Shown here: positions 36,677 through 46,152 of the stretch, one piece after another
How positions within the stretch are numbered: the first letter of the stretch is position 1
Layout of the letters: every line of letters starts with the position of its first letter
Assembly: GCA_947625015.1 (NCBI GenBank)
Contig: CANQMR010000004.1
Span: 1-64,000, forward strand
Direction: 5' to 3'
Source of the DNA: an uncultured Lachnospiraceae bacterium
GTDB lineage: Bacteria > Bacillota > Clostridia > Lachnospirales > Lachnospiraceae
Length of the DNA stretch: 64,000 bases
Made by a program: the position numbers and the translations under genes
The notes under the pieces: generated by a model
What the model was told of the DNA's origin: nothing
The model's input: the letters and a program-made list of their open reading frames with translations, nothing else
Database searches by the model: none

Positions 36677-38302
36677 ATGGCGAAAAGTAATAAAGTCTTA
36701 ACAGTAGAGATAACAAATGAAAGTATTACGATTATTGAAGTGACGCCTTCAATAAAAAAACAAACTAATATACATAATGCGTTAATATTTGAGACACCTG
36801 AAGATGCCTATGAAGACGGTACGCTAAGGGATGTGGAGCGGATTGCTTCTGCAATCCGGGAGCAGTTAGATGCAAACGGAATAACCAATAAGAATGCAAT
36901 ATTTGTCTTATCCTCATCTAAGGTTGTAAACCGGGAGGTGCTTATTCCGGAAGTAAAAGAGAACAAGGTAAAGGGAATTGTAGATGCCAATGCATCCGAG
37001 TATTTCCCGGTTAATATAGAAGATTACGTTGTTTCTCATTCTATCTTGGAGCATGTGGTCAATGAAGACAAGACCAAACAGATTAAACTTATGGTAGTTG
37101 CAGCGCCGATTAACATGGTAAAAAGCTATTATGAACTGGGCAGTATGCTGGGTCTTAATGTGCAGTCCATCGATTATGTCGGTAACGCAATGTTCCAGTT
37201 GATTAAGACCCAGACCAGTGCAACCATGACGACCATGGTAATTCAGTTGGGCAGTGAATCTACGATTTTGAATATTGTGAAAGGCGATACTTTGTTACTA
37301 CAGAGAACAGTTCCTTACGGAACCAATGCGGTTGTAACAGAGATTATGGATGAAAAAGGCGTAGATGCGACAACGGCCATGACACTTTTACAGAATGAGA
37401 GACTGATTACAGTTGATTTTGATGACAATGCGGCGACAGGCGCTTTCCGGTATCTGATTAATAATATCGGCCGCGTAATTGATTATTACTCCACTAAGAA
37501 TCCGGATAAACCTATTGATGACGTGTTCTTAACCGGCGACGGTGCGTTGATTCGCGGTATTGACGGATTGTTTAAAATTCAGTTGAATATTCAGACCCGG
37601 ATTATGGACAGCTTGTATAACATCAAGTTTGATCCCAAGATTGATTTGAAGATATATAATCCGGTCTATCTGATTTCTTCAATCGGCGCAGCTTTTGCTC
37701 CGATGGGATTCCTGCCGGTAGAGGCTAAGGCGAAGAAAGCGGGCTCCGGAGATTACCTGAAATATGGTATTATTACCTGTGCGGTTGGTATTATCGTTGG
37801 CGTCGGTGCTGTTGCGGTGACGACAGTGTTAAAGAATAATGCTTCTGCCGAACGGGATAATTTGAATGCCCAGATTGCAGCCATTGCAGACATCGATCAG
37901 ATTATCAGCGAGTACAACACAGTAAAGGCCAAATATGATGATATTGAACTGATGTATGAACAGACCAAGAATCTGAACGAGAATGTGATTACTCTTATTG
38001 AGGAGTTAGAGGATAAACTCCCTAAAGAGATTGTAATCAACAGCTTCAGTTCTAATGAGAGCGGGGTTTCAATGTCCGGCATTTCAAGCAGTTATGATGC
38101 GATTGCCAAATTTATTACCCAGTTAAAGACCATTGCATGTATAGATGAGGCTTATGTGCCTTCTATTTCAGAGTCAGTGGATGAGGAGTCAGGAGAAGCA
38201 ACTTATACATTTTCTGTTTCGGTGATTTATGTATCAACGGAACCGGCAACGGAAGAAGGGGAGGCAGCAGACGCCACCTTAGGGGAAACTACGGCTGAAT
38301 AG
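36677..38302 (+). CDS. pilM: PilM-PilN fusion protein
   Basis: The 541-residue protein joins two assembly-platform parts. Residues about 1-345 form a PilM-type actin-like domain (KVLTVEITNESITIIEV, ATMTTMVIQLGSESTILNI, DDVFLTGDGALIRGI). A membrane helix follows near 362-386 (GIITCAVGIIVGVGAVAV), then a coiled region and a small extracellular PilN-like domain (about 430-530: LPKEIVINSFSSNESGVSMSGIS). In Gram-negative bacteria these are separate proteins that bind each other; Clostridioides difficile has a similar fusion. The Asp/Glu-rich tail is low complexity. Confidence 0.85.
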   Translation: MAKSNKVLTVEITNESITIIEVTPSIKKQTNIHNALIFETPEDAYEDGTLRDVERIASAIREQLDANGITNKNAIFVLSSSKVVNREVLIPEVKENKVKGIVDANASEYFPVNIEDYVVSHSILEHVVNEDKTKQIKLMVVAAPINMVKSYYELGSMLGLNVQSIDYVGNAMFQLIKTQTSATMTTMVIQLGSESTILNIVKGDTLLLQRTVPYGTNAVVTEIMDEKGVDATTAMTLLQNERLITVDFDDNAATGAFRYLINNIGRVIDYYSTKNPDKPIDDVFLTGDGALIRGIDGLFKIQLNIQTRIMDSLYNIKFDPKIDLKIYNPVYLISSIGAAFAPMGFLPVEAKAKKAGSGDYLKYGIITCAVGIIVGVGAVAVTTVLKNNASAERDNLNAQIAAIADIDQIISEYNTVKAKYDDIELMYEQTKNLNENVITLIEELEDKLPKEIVINSFSSNESGVSMSGISSSYDAIAKFITQLKTIACIDEAYVPSISESVDEESGEATYTFSVSVIYVSTEPATEEGEAADATLGETTAE

Positions 38303-38313
38303 GAGGGATGGTT

Positions 38314-39549
38314 ATGAAGTTAGGCGATACAGAAAAAGCAATATTATTAGGAATATTAGGAGTTGCAATTGCCATTCTGGCAATTATATATGTGGCAAAG
38401 CCCAATTGGGAAGAAACGCAGTCAATCAACAGTGAGATTACGACTTTACAGGCTAAATTGGCAGATTTACAGAGCAAACAGGCAGACCGCGAGTTTTATC
38501 TGTCGGAGACAGAGCGCTATGAACAGGAATTTGACCGGGTGTTAAATTCTTTCCCGCCGGATTTGAATCAGGAAATTACGATTATGTTCATGCAGGGAAT
38601 TAAGGACAATAATGATTTTACAATCGGTACGTTGGGATTGGGCCAGCAGGAGCAGTTCTATACCCTGGGCATGAACGGCGGAGATGCGACTTTAGGCGCA
38701 GCCCCGGCGGATGCGGCGGCAACGGAAGCAGCGTCTACGGATGCGGCGGCAACAGAAGCAGCGGCGGACCCCAATGCAGCTGGAGGACTGACTGTCGGCG
38801 AAGCTGCACCGGCTGCCTCATATGACTGCTATCGCGCTGCGTTTCCATTAGATTACACAGGTTCCTATGAATCCTTAAAGGATGTTGTTACTTATGTAGA
38901 TACTTATGCTGACCGGATGACCGTCAACTCCATAGATATTTCATATGATGCGGAGAATGACCGCTATCGGGGCTCCCTGAACGTGATGTGTTATGCGATT
39001 GAAAGCACAGAACGGACAGAGCGGAACATTGACTTAAACCAGGTAGAGGTTGGCGTAGACAATATCTTTAACGGCGGTTCGGCAGGAAGCGGCAGTTCTT
39101 CATCTTCACTGAATAAATATGATGAGAACGACGGAGCCGCTCTGGAAAGCAATTATGACTTCTATGCAATGCTGAATCCGGCTACCAGTGATGTATCGGC
39201 TAAGGTAGTGGGACAGAATGGCACCGGCAAGGAAGCAAGCGTTATTTCTAACAGTGATAATACAGTATCAACCTTAAGTTTTGAATTTTATGAGAAGGAC
39301 GGCAAGAATTACTGCAAATATACATTGGATAATTCCAAATCTTATGAAGCTGAGGTTACGGCCGCTGAAGATATTAAGCTGTTAATTCAGTCGTCTGCAA
39401 GAAAAGATGCTGAAGATAAGGTAGGAATCCGGGTATCTGTCAGCAATTCTACAAAACTTCCGGTATATGTGAAGGTAAGCGGTGATGATACAACGTCGCC
39501 AAGAGTAAATGTAACAGGCAGAACAGGTTCTGTTAAGGTTTATAAGTAG
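38314..39549 (+). CDS. pilO: PilO-like pilus assembly protein
   Basis: The 411-residue product has one N-terminal membrane helix (AILLGILGVAIAILAIIYVA), a coiled coil (about 30-80) and an extracellular part with a ferredoxin-like pattern, which is the design of PilO. It is about twice the usual length: an Ala/Thr/Asp-rich linker with a 30-base repeat near residues 133-155 joins a second domain of unknown type (about 250-411). The ATG seven bases after AGGAGG was chosen. It follows the PilM-N fusion by 11 bases, as expected for a partner. Confidence 0.75.
   Translation: MKLGDTEKAILLGILGVAIAILAIIYVAKPNWEETQSINSEITTLQAKLADLQSKQADREFYLSETERYEQEFDRVLNSFPPDLNQEITIMFMQGIKDNNDFTIGTLGLGQQEQFYTLGMNGGDATLGAAPADAAATEAASTDAAATEAAADPNAAGGLTVGEAAPAASYDCYRAAFPLDYTGSYESLKDVVTYVDTYADRMTVNSIDISYDAENDRYRGSLNVMCYAIESTERTERNIDLNQVEVGVDNIFNGGSAGSGSSSSSLNKYDENDGAALESNYDFYAMLNPATSDVSAKVVGQNGTGKEASVISNSDNTVSTLSFEFYEKDGKNYCKYTLDNSKSYEAEVTAAEDIKLLIQSSARKDAEDKVGIRVSVSNSTKLPVYVKVSGDDTTSPRVNVTGRTGSVKVYK
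38710..38763 (+). repeat. Short in-frame tandem repeat in the PilO-like gene
   Basis: A 24-base tract starting GATGCGGCGGCAAC recurs after 30 bases with a single mismatch and encodes DAAATEAA twice. It forms a flexible Ala-rich linker. A length that is a multiple of three means that gain or loss of a unit would keep the frame. Confidence 0.8.
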
Positions 39550-39565
39550 ATGATGCAGAGAGAGG

Positions 39566-39600
39566 GAAGAGAGAGTTTACCATAAATTCTCTCTCTCTTC
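39566..39600 (+). other. Stem-loop between pilO and the PilV-like gene
   Basis: GAAGAGAGAG pairs with CTCTCTCTTC (ten base pairs) around a 15-base loop, in a purine-pyrimidine biased tract. There is no T-run. It marks a possible boundary between the assembly-platform genes and the minor-pilin genes. Confidence 0.55.
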
Positions 39601-39634
39601 TGTACAGGTGAAAAGAAGAATTGAGGAGGTCTTC

Positions 39635-41263
39635 ATGACGGTTTGGAATAAGATGAATAAAGGAAAACAATTAAATACGGGTTTTTCAATGGTAGAAGTC
39701 TTGATTTCCATGGCAATCTTCGCATTATTGATAACGCCTATTGTGTCAGGAATTATTAGCTCATTGAAGATGTCTAACAATTCTAAGACGCTACAGTATC
39801 GTAATGATTTTGCACAGAATGTCATGGAGTATGTAAAAGATGCGCCGATTAGTGAGATTATGTCCGGGGATTATGTAAAGAATCTGGGAACGGACAGCAG
39901 CAGCATATACACAACCGGTGAATCCAGTGATACGGCGAGTCCGGGATCATCCTGGGTGACGGATTGGACTTCTGTGGCTCCCTTGAAGTACACATTATAT
40001 AAGGACGCCGATAAGAAACCGGAAGAGATGATAGAAAAAGAACTGAATTATGATACTTATACCATGTCTGGAAAGATTGAGCTGGGATCAGCAACAGGTA
40101 AGAAAGATTACGCCTATGTTCTGGAAATCAGTAATAAAGAGTATGCTGAAAACGAGCAGAAGGTAAAGAATATGAAGACGCAGGATGAAGCAGATGTTTT
40201 GTATACGGATGTGAACAATCTGGCTACGTCTACAGTGGAAAATCTGGATTATACTAAGGTTGCGTTGATTAACGGTACTTTTGCCAATTATGACGACGCT
40301 GCCTATCAGGCTATGTATACACAGAAATTGCAGGTGTTAAAGCAGTATGCACCAGAGAGATATGAACAGATATTGAAAGGACAGGAGGCGGCCACAACTT
40401 TTGCTTCTGACCGGGGAATAAGAATTATAACTGTGCGTGTATATCAGGATGCAACATCTAAGGAATATGTGGTTGCCTGTTATCTGACTTACCATGATAA
40501 AAGTTTGGTTGCTACAGAAAGTAATAAACCCGTCAGTGATTATCTGAATGATATTGTGTATACAGTGTATGCGACAAGTTTTTCTGAACTGCCTAACATT
40601 TATCTGATGTATAACGCATGTATTTACAATAAGGATTATGCTGATGAAGATTATATTGTTTTTGATACAAGCGGATTGGATGATGAAGATAAGGCAAATT
40701 TCTTTGTGGTGGAGACAGCGGAGACGTATTCACAAGATGTTACGGACAATGCAGATGCGACAGTTCAGGGTATTATGGATAAGACGGGAACAGATCTTTA
40801 CCGGAATGAGAGTGCAACAAACAAATCCAGAGAAGATGTGGAGATTTTCATGCTGAAGTCTAAAGACTCCAAAGACTTTTCTGTGTATACTAACTTTGGT
40901 GAAGATACGAAAGTTAATAAGACCAATACAAAGGTATATTACAAGGCAAGCGACTTGTCGGTTAATTCCAGCAATTTGAACGATACGGGTGGCGAATATA
41001 AGTTTTCTTTTGGAAAGTATTCGGCGCTTAATGACGGAAATGAGACTATATGCACCGGGATTGCTGAGGATGATGTAAAGCAGCTTCAAAATTCACAGGA
41101 CGCCAGAGTTGGACTCTATACAGTTAAACTCTGGATGGAAGAAGGGGATGATCCTACGGCGCTGCGGAATAAAATTTATGTGACGCAGCCGGATGGAACA
41201 AAGAAACTTAGCTTGGAGCCGATATTAAAGGGAACGAAAGGAGGAGATTTGCTAAATGATTAA
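39635..41263 (+). CDS. PilV-like minor pilin, large
   Basis: The 542-residue protein has a prepilin N-terminus: a basic leader ending in LNTG, then FSMVEVLISMAIFALLITPIVSGI with Glu+5, very close to the PilV type. The extracellular part is much larger than a usual minor pilin (about 150-200 residues) and has no recognised domain; it is acidic and Tyr/Thr-rich. GAGGAGGT stands before the chosen ATG. It overlaps the next gene by eight bases. It probably belongs to the priming or tip complex of the pilus. Confidence 0.8.
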   Translation: MTVWNKMNKGKQLNTGFSMVEVLISMAIFALLITPIVSGIISSLKMSNNSKTLQYRNDFAQNVMEYVKDAPISEIMSGDYVKNLGTDSSSIYTTGESSDTASPGSSWVTDWTSVAPLKYTLYKDADKKPEEMIEKELNYDTYTMSGKIELGSATGKKDYAYVLEISNKEYAENEQKVKNMKTQDEADVLYTDVNNLATSTVENLDYTKVALINGTFANYDDAAYQAMYTQKLQVLKQYAPERYEQILKGQEAATTFASDRGIRIITVRVYQDATSKEYVVACYLTYHDKSLVATESNKPVSDYLNDIVYTVYATSFSELPNIYLMYNACIYNKDYADEDYIVFDTSGLDDEDKANFFVVETAETYSQDVTDNADATVQGIMDKTGTDLYRNESATNKSREDVEIFMLKSKDSKDFSVYTNFGEDTKVNKTNTKVYYKASDLSVNSSNLNDTGGEYKFSFGKYSALNDGNETICTGIAEDDVKQLQNSQDARVGLYTVKLWMEEGDDPTALRNKIYVTQPDGTKKLSLEPILKGTKGGDLLND

Positions 41264-44261
41264 GATGAACAGGAAACATCATAAGAAACATAAAAATCAG
41301 GGTAACTCTTATATTATGGTTGTGGCAACTCTTTCATTTCTTGCAGTATTGGTAACCGCTTTGTTAGTTGCAATAGGCGTCCTGTATAAATTAAAGGCCT
41401 ATGATATTAATTCCCGCGATAATTTTTATTATCTGGAGCAGGCCATGGACGAAATCTATGCGGGAATCGGTACAGATTCAATGACAATGTTAAGTGATGC
41501 CTACAATGACACGATTGAAGTTTTAGTATACTATGACACCAACAGTAAGTCTTATGTAACGATGACGGATGAAGAAGCAAATAGTATTTTTAAAAGTACT
41601 TATTTGCAGAAGATCAGCAAGTATTACATAGATGATGTAGGCGGAACTAATCTGATTCCGAACATAACCCAGTATCTGAATGATTTTATCAGCAATAAAT
41701 ATAATGCATCTACTAATGCAGAAGGTGTTCAGCTTTCTGTCGGCAACATTGTTAAACAGCAGATTGACGGTGTTGAGGGTATTGTGTTCACAGATGTAAC
41801 GCTTAGACGAGAGGCATATTATTCTACACAGATTGCAAGAGCTTCTGACTCGTCAGATGCAGCTTCCGATAAGTTTATTCAGACATTGACTACGGATATT
41901 GTTGTCACAAGTCCGGAATTTGATGTAACCTTTAATACAATCAGCGCTGAGTTAAATGATTTATATTCATTTTCTCTTATCTCGGATTTGGGCGTGGAGA
42001 TTACCGGTGCAACGACAAAGGTGGATATAACGGGTAATCTGTATGCTGCGGCTGATTTTTATAACAAAGATTACAATATTACGGATGAAGATAATCCCAA
42101 CTATCTGAGTAAGGCGACAACGCCTGCTGCCCCTTCAGGTGAGGGCGAGGATGAGGATAAGGATAAGTCGGCTCAGGGTGGAAGATATAATGTGATTAAT
42201 GAAGATTCTTATGACAATGAGAAGTATGACGGCAAGCGGGAAACCAGTATGTATTCCGGACTTTATATTGGCGGCTCAGATGTAGTGCTTACTGCTGACC
42301 GCATTATTGTTCCGGGTACTATAGCTGCCATGAACTGTGCGGATTTAACCATAGCTGCGGCGACCAAAACTCAGGCTGATGTGTGGGCTGATGGTATTGT
42401 CCTTGGCGGATATTCCCTGAAGGCAAGCAATACATCAGACGAGGTAAACGGTTCTACGCTTACTATGCGTGCAGATGCTTATATCTCTGACGATTTGGAG
42501 TTGAATGCTACAGGATGTATGTATTCGCTGACCGGTAATTATTATGGATATAACTATGCTTCTACAGATAACAGAACCTATAATGGAAGCGTGGTAACGA
42601 AGGACGGACGCTCTTATGTTAATAGGGTAAGCGATGCAATTAAAGATGGAACGACTATTGAAGGCCAGAACCATTACAACAGTAGTGCAATTATTATTAA
42701 TGGGGAGAACGCCAGCCTGGATTTGAAAGGTGTGGAATCCATGTACATTGCCGGGCAGGCCTATGTAGAACTTTCCAAGGAGACCAAGACAACAGAAGTT
42801 AAGGTTACCAATGTGGATGGAACGAACTATGTGGATCAGAATGCTAACGACAAGGGTGAAATACCGGATCAGCAGATTGGAAAAGATGATGATACGGTTG
42901 ATGTTAAGAGTTATGAATACAATTCAATGGTAAAGAATAAGGATGGAAATGCAACAGATAACTATTCTGTCTCTACCAAGGACAGTGAACCTTCTAACAT
43001 TCTTGATTACCGTACAGGCGAGGCGATTTCTGTAAAGAGTAATCAGCTTGCCTATATTCCAAACTGGGCAGTAACGGAGACAAAAGACGGTGAGTTGTAT
43101 CTGTCAATTCCTGAAGGTTATCGAAATAATGATTTCTGGAAAACAGATGACGGCAAGACGATTTGGGATAATCTGGCTAAGGTGCCGGTGATTAAGTCGG
43201 TTATATCCGGAAAGACATATTATTTCCTGGATTTTTCAGACGCCAATGAATCAATGAACGAATATATTGAAAAGTATGCGCAGTTGTTCTCCGAGACAAC
43301 GGCCGGAACGACCGATGGCGAAGTGCTGGGTATGCAGAATATTACGGATTATCCGTATTTTAAGGTTAAGATGCTTGATGTGAAAGATGCGGTTACAGAT
43401 AAAGGGGAATTGCAGTTACAGGACAACAATATCAGCACAATTTACTCTAATTCTGCTATTTCAATCAAGACAGGCAATACCATTACAATTAAGGCAAACA
43501 GCAGCAGTCTGGCTCCTTTGACGGAGGCGGTAAAGCGGATTAATGCAAATATTGACGAGCATAATGCGGGCATTACCACCGGAAGTACACAGCCGGATGA
43601 TGGCAGTGGCGAACCGGATGATGATAAAAATGCAACGCCGGAGAGTACCATTGTTACAGAGAACGCATCTGCTGCGACAATCGCTAATTCGGTTACCAGT
43701 AAATTACAGCAGCAGTATAAAGAGGCCAAGTGGCTGTTGTCACCTTCCAGCAGAAATCCTGAGGGAGTAGCGGAGGCACATGACCTGAGTGAAAGCGATA
43801 TTACGCCGATTAACCATTTCTTCAATTACGCATATCTTACGGATGAATGGATTAAGAAGGATTTGCTCTGCGGCTATGATATTTATGTCAGCGATGGAGA
43901 TGTGAAGTTATCTGATAAGAATATCAAGGGGATTGTTATCTGCCGCGGTGATGTAACCTTTACAGATGATGTGGAGAATTTTGAGGGCTTGATTGTTGCC
44001 GGCGGCAAGATTTACGTCACACATAGCATGAGTTTTATTGCCAATGAAGAGATTATCAAGTCAATTCTGCGTGAATGTGACGAACGGCAGATTGAGTACA
44101 AGAGCGGTGTGAAATTTTACGAACTGTTCCGACAGTATAAATCTTTCTATGTAGATAATACCGGTGACGGTGATGTGACAACCAAATCCTTAAGGGATAT
44201 CAGTTCTGTCCAGTTTGAGGATATTATTGGATTCCGTAATTGGGTTAAGAATGTGAAGTAG
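41256..44261 (+). CDS. Giant PilX-like pilus protein
   Basis: The 1001-residue protein starts with a Lys/His-rich leader (RKHHKKHKNQG), then a hydrophobic helix NSYIMVVATLSFLAVLVTALLVAIGVLY that lacks Glu+5, followed by an amphipathic helical stretch, as in PilX/GspK-like minor pilins. The rest is extracellular: a mid region with strand-rich repeats (GGYSLKAS, ADAYISDDLELNATG, SLDLKGVESMYIAGQAYVELS) that suggests a beta-helix, an acidic linker, and a late strand-rich segment (VKLSDKNIKGIVICRGDVTF, ENFEGLIVAGGKIYV). No enzyme motif is evident. AAGGAGGAG precedes the ATG. Confidence 0.7.
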   Translation: MIKMNRKHHKKHKNQGNSYIMVVATLSFLAVLVTALLVAIGVLYKLKAYDINSRDNFYYLEQAMDEIYAGIGTDSMTMLSDAYNDTIEVLVYYDTNSKSYVTMTDEEANSIFKSTYLQKISKYYIDDVGGTNLIPNITQYLNDFISNKYNASTNAEGVQLSVGNIVKQQIDGVEGIVFTDVTLRREAYYSTQIARASDSSDAASDKFIQTLTTDIVVTSPEFDVTFNTISAELNDLYSFSLISDLGVEITGATTKVDITGNLYAAADFYNKDYNITDEDNPNYLSKATTPAAPSGEGEDEDKDKSAQGGRYNVINEDSYDNEKYDGKRETSMYSGLYIGGSDVVLTADRIIVPGTIAAMNCADLTIAAATKTQADVWADGIVLGGYSLKASNTSDEVNGSTLTMRADAYISDDLELNATGCMYSLTGNYYGYNYASTDNRTYNGSVVTKDGRSYVNRVSDAIKDGTTIEGQNHYNSSAIIINGENASLDLKGVESMYIAGQAYVELSKETKTTEVKVTNVDGTNYVDQNANDKGEIPDQQIGKDDDTVDVKSYEYNSMVKNKDGNATDNYSVSTKDSEPSNILDYRTGEAISVKSNQLAYIPNWAVTETKDGELYLSIPEGYRNNDFWKTDDGKTIWDNLAKVPVIKSVISGKTYYFLDFSDANESMNEYIEKYAQLFSETTAGTTDGEVLGMQNITDYPYFKVKMLDVKDAVTDKGELQLQDNNISTIYSNSAISIKTGNTITIKANSSSLAPLTEAVKRINANIDEHNAGITTGSTQPDDGSGEPDDDKNATPESTIVTENASAATIANSVTSKLQQQYKEAKWLLSPSSRNPEGVAEAHDLSESDITPINHFFNYAYLTDEWIKKDLLCGYDIYVSDGDVKLSDKNIKGIVICRGDVTFTDDVENFEGLIVAGGKIYVTHSMSFIANEEIIKSILRECDERQIEYKSGVKFYELFRQYKSFYVDNTGDGDVTTKSLRDISSVQFEDIIGFRNWVKNVK

Positions 44262-44273
44262 GTGGTGATTAAT

Positions 44274-44810
44274 ATGGAAAAAAACCATGGATACACAATG
44301 ATTGAAATGATTATTGTAATAGCGATTATGGCGATTCTTACCGCAATGGCTTTTGCCAATCTTGGTATTGTCAAGGAGGCAAAATGTACTGCGGCGGCCA
44401 CAAGCCTGGATAACCAGATTACTGCCTTATACACACAGACTATGGCTTTGTCGGATGTCAAGTCGGATGATACCAAACTATGCATGAGGATATGGAACGG
44501 GCAGCCTAATGGGAATAGGACAGCGACTAAGATCGAGATTGGTTATGTTACAGGAGGTACCTTTACAGCAAAGACAGGTATAGATCCGGTATGGCTTTCA
44601 GATGTGGTAAATGAAGTGACTTATACACCTTCAGCTGCCGTTCAGGAACACGCCATTACACAGGCGGATGAGAAGCAGTTTATTATTATGTTTAATAAGT
44701 CCAATAGTGCAGTTGTCTATGGCGCTGGTGATTATGAGGTTAAATATAACGGACGGGTAATGGCGAAGATTCATTTAGATGCAGTTACCGGCCGACATTC
44801 CGTTAAGTAA
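44274..44810 (+). CDS. GspH/FimU-like minor pilin
   Basis: The 178-residue prepilin has the leader MEKNHG and mature start YTMIEMIIVIAIMAILTAMAFANLG with Glu+5. Tyr at +1 rather than Phe or Met is unusual but tolerated. The globular part is short and strand-rich, ending RVMAKIHLDAVTGRHSVK. The start used has AGGTGGTGA before it; a GTG 12 bases upstream lies inside that site. It is located among large minor pilins, so a priming role like that of GspH/FimU is inferred; a second structural pilin is the alternative. Confidence 0.8.
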   Translation: MEKNHGYTMIEMIIVIAIMAILTAMAFANLGIVKEAKCTAAATSLDNQITALYTQTMALSDVKSDDTKLCMRIWNGQPNGNRTATKIEIGYVTGGTFTAKTGIDPVWLSDVVNEVTYTPSAAVQEHAITQADEKQFIIMFNKSNSAVVYGAGDYEVKYNGRVMAKIHLDAVTGRHSVK

Positions 44811-44828
44811 AGGCTGGAGGTGTTATAT

Positions 44829-46103
44829 GTGCTAAAACAAATACAGAGAAAAAAACAACTGAATCGTGGATTTTCACTGATTGAATTGTTGATTGCAATG
44901 ACAATTATTTCCATTGTCATGTTGATGGTTGTGTCTTTTATGTCCAGCACATCAGCTGCATATAAGAAAACCCTTAGTAATCAGGAAGTGCAGAAGGAAT
45001 CTGACGCAGTAAATGCCAATTTGGAAAGCATGATGATGTCCGCCAATTATGTACGTATTTCTTCTAAAGACGGAAAATTCTATGAGTTGACATATGGGGA
45101 TAACAATTCTTACTCTGCAACTGCGGTTGCGTCGAAGAGTTGTCCGGGCTATGATTTTGTGCCGGATAATTATCCTAATTATGTGAGTGGTTATGGCAAG
45201 GCAACAGACGAATCAAAAGATGTGATTCTGAATACAGATTTTCAGATTATTACTTCGGACGGCAAGCGTTATCCCTTGTCAGATAATTCCTTATATGAGG
45301 AGGTTGCTGATTTGGGGACTACTGATACGGCAGTATTTTCATTGCGCGCCTTGTCCTATGATTATGATGCGACAAATAAGAAGTTTGTGCGCAATGCAAG
45401 TCCCTACTATATAAAGCCGGATTATATTTATATGGAGTACAGTGTGTTAGACCCTGACCCGACAGACGATAAGAATAATTATCTGGGGCATGTAATATAT
45501 GGTTTTACCTATAGGGATTTAAAGACAGATACGATTGACTGGACAATGTCTTCCACTGTACCGACAGGTAAACTTGGCGTTGATTATGCATACAGTGTGT
45601 ATATGTACCGTTATTATACGTATGAGAAAAGTACTAATGTGTATGTAACGGATTCGGAGACGGCAATTACCTCTAGTGCAGATACTTCATGGAATATGGT
45701 TGCAGGCGGGTATGTCGGTTATGGGTATGCAAAGGATATTCTACCCAGCAAGGCCTCTAGTACGAGCGGCGTGCTGACAGAACTGCTGACACAGGATTAT
45801 TATGTATCAGCAGATGCAGACAGCAACACCCTGTTCCTTAATTTTATCTATAACGGACCGCGTGGATATGGATATACCTACTACGGAAGGCAAAGCATCA
45901 GCAGCCGGACCACATATTCACTGACTGCTAAACCGCAAAAACTGAAACAATACGTGAATGGTACGGTAGAAGAGGCCACATACCAGACCAGCGGCGGAGG
46001 CGGCGATGACGAAGACGGAGGCGGAACCGGAGGAAACAGTGAGGAAGATAGCGGCGGCGGTGGCAATTCGGAAAATCCACCAGCAGATAATGGCGAATCG
46101 TAA
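44829..46103 (+). CDS. PilW-like minor pilin with Gly-rich acidic tail
   Basis: The 424-residue prepilin starts at a GTG six bases after GGAGGTG. Leader KKQLNRG is followed by FSLIELLIAMTIISIVMLMVVSFM with Glu+5, typical of PilW/GspJ-like pilins. The extracellular part is Tyr-rich. The last 40 residues are a Gly/Asp/Glu/Ser tail (GGGGDDEDGGGTGGNSE) which may be a flexible link to the next, giant protein. It is the last prepilin gene of the locus. Confidence 0.8.
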   Translation: MLKQIQRKKQLNRGFSLIELLIAMTIISIVMLMVVSFMSSTSAAYKKTLSNQEVQKESDAVNANLESMMMSANYVRISSKDGKFYELTYGDNNSYSATAVASKSCPGYDFVPDNYPNYVSGYGKATDESKDVILNTDFQIITSDGKRYPLSDNSLYEEVADLGTTDTAVFSLRALSYDYDATNKKFVRNASPYYIKPDYIYMEYSVLDPDPTDDKNNYLGHVIYGFTYRDLKTDTIDWTMSSTVPTGKLGVDYAYSVYMYRYYTYEKSTNVYVTDSETAITSSADTSWNMVAGGYVGYGYAKDILPSKASSTSGVLTELLTQDYYVSADADSNTLFLNFIYNGPRGYGYTYYGRQSISSRTTYSLTAKPQKLKQYVNGTVEEATYQTSGGGGDDEDGGGTGGNSEEDSGGGGNSENPPADNGES

Positions 46104-46152
46104 GAGGAATAAAGATTACAGTAGTTAGAAGATAAGTGAAGGGAGAAAAAGC

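Noticed and set aside
42435-42674. Minus-strand frame inside the 1001 aa pilus gene
   Set aside because: There is no start context, and it is fully contained within a long plus-strand gene that has a good ribosome site.
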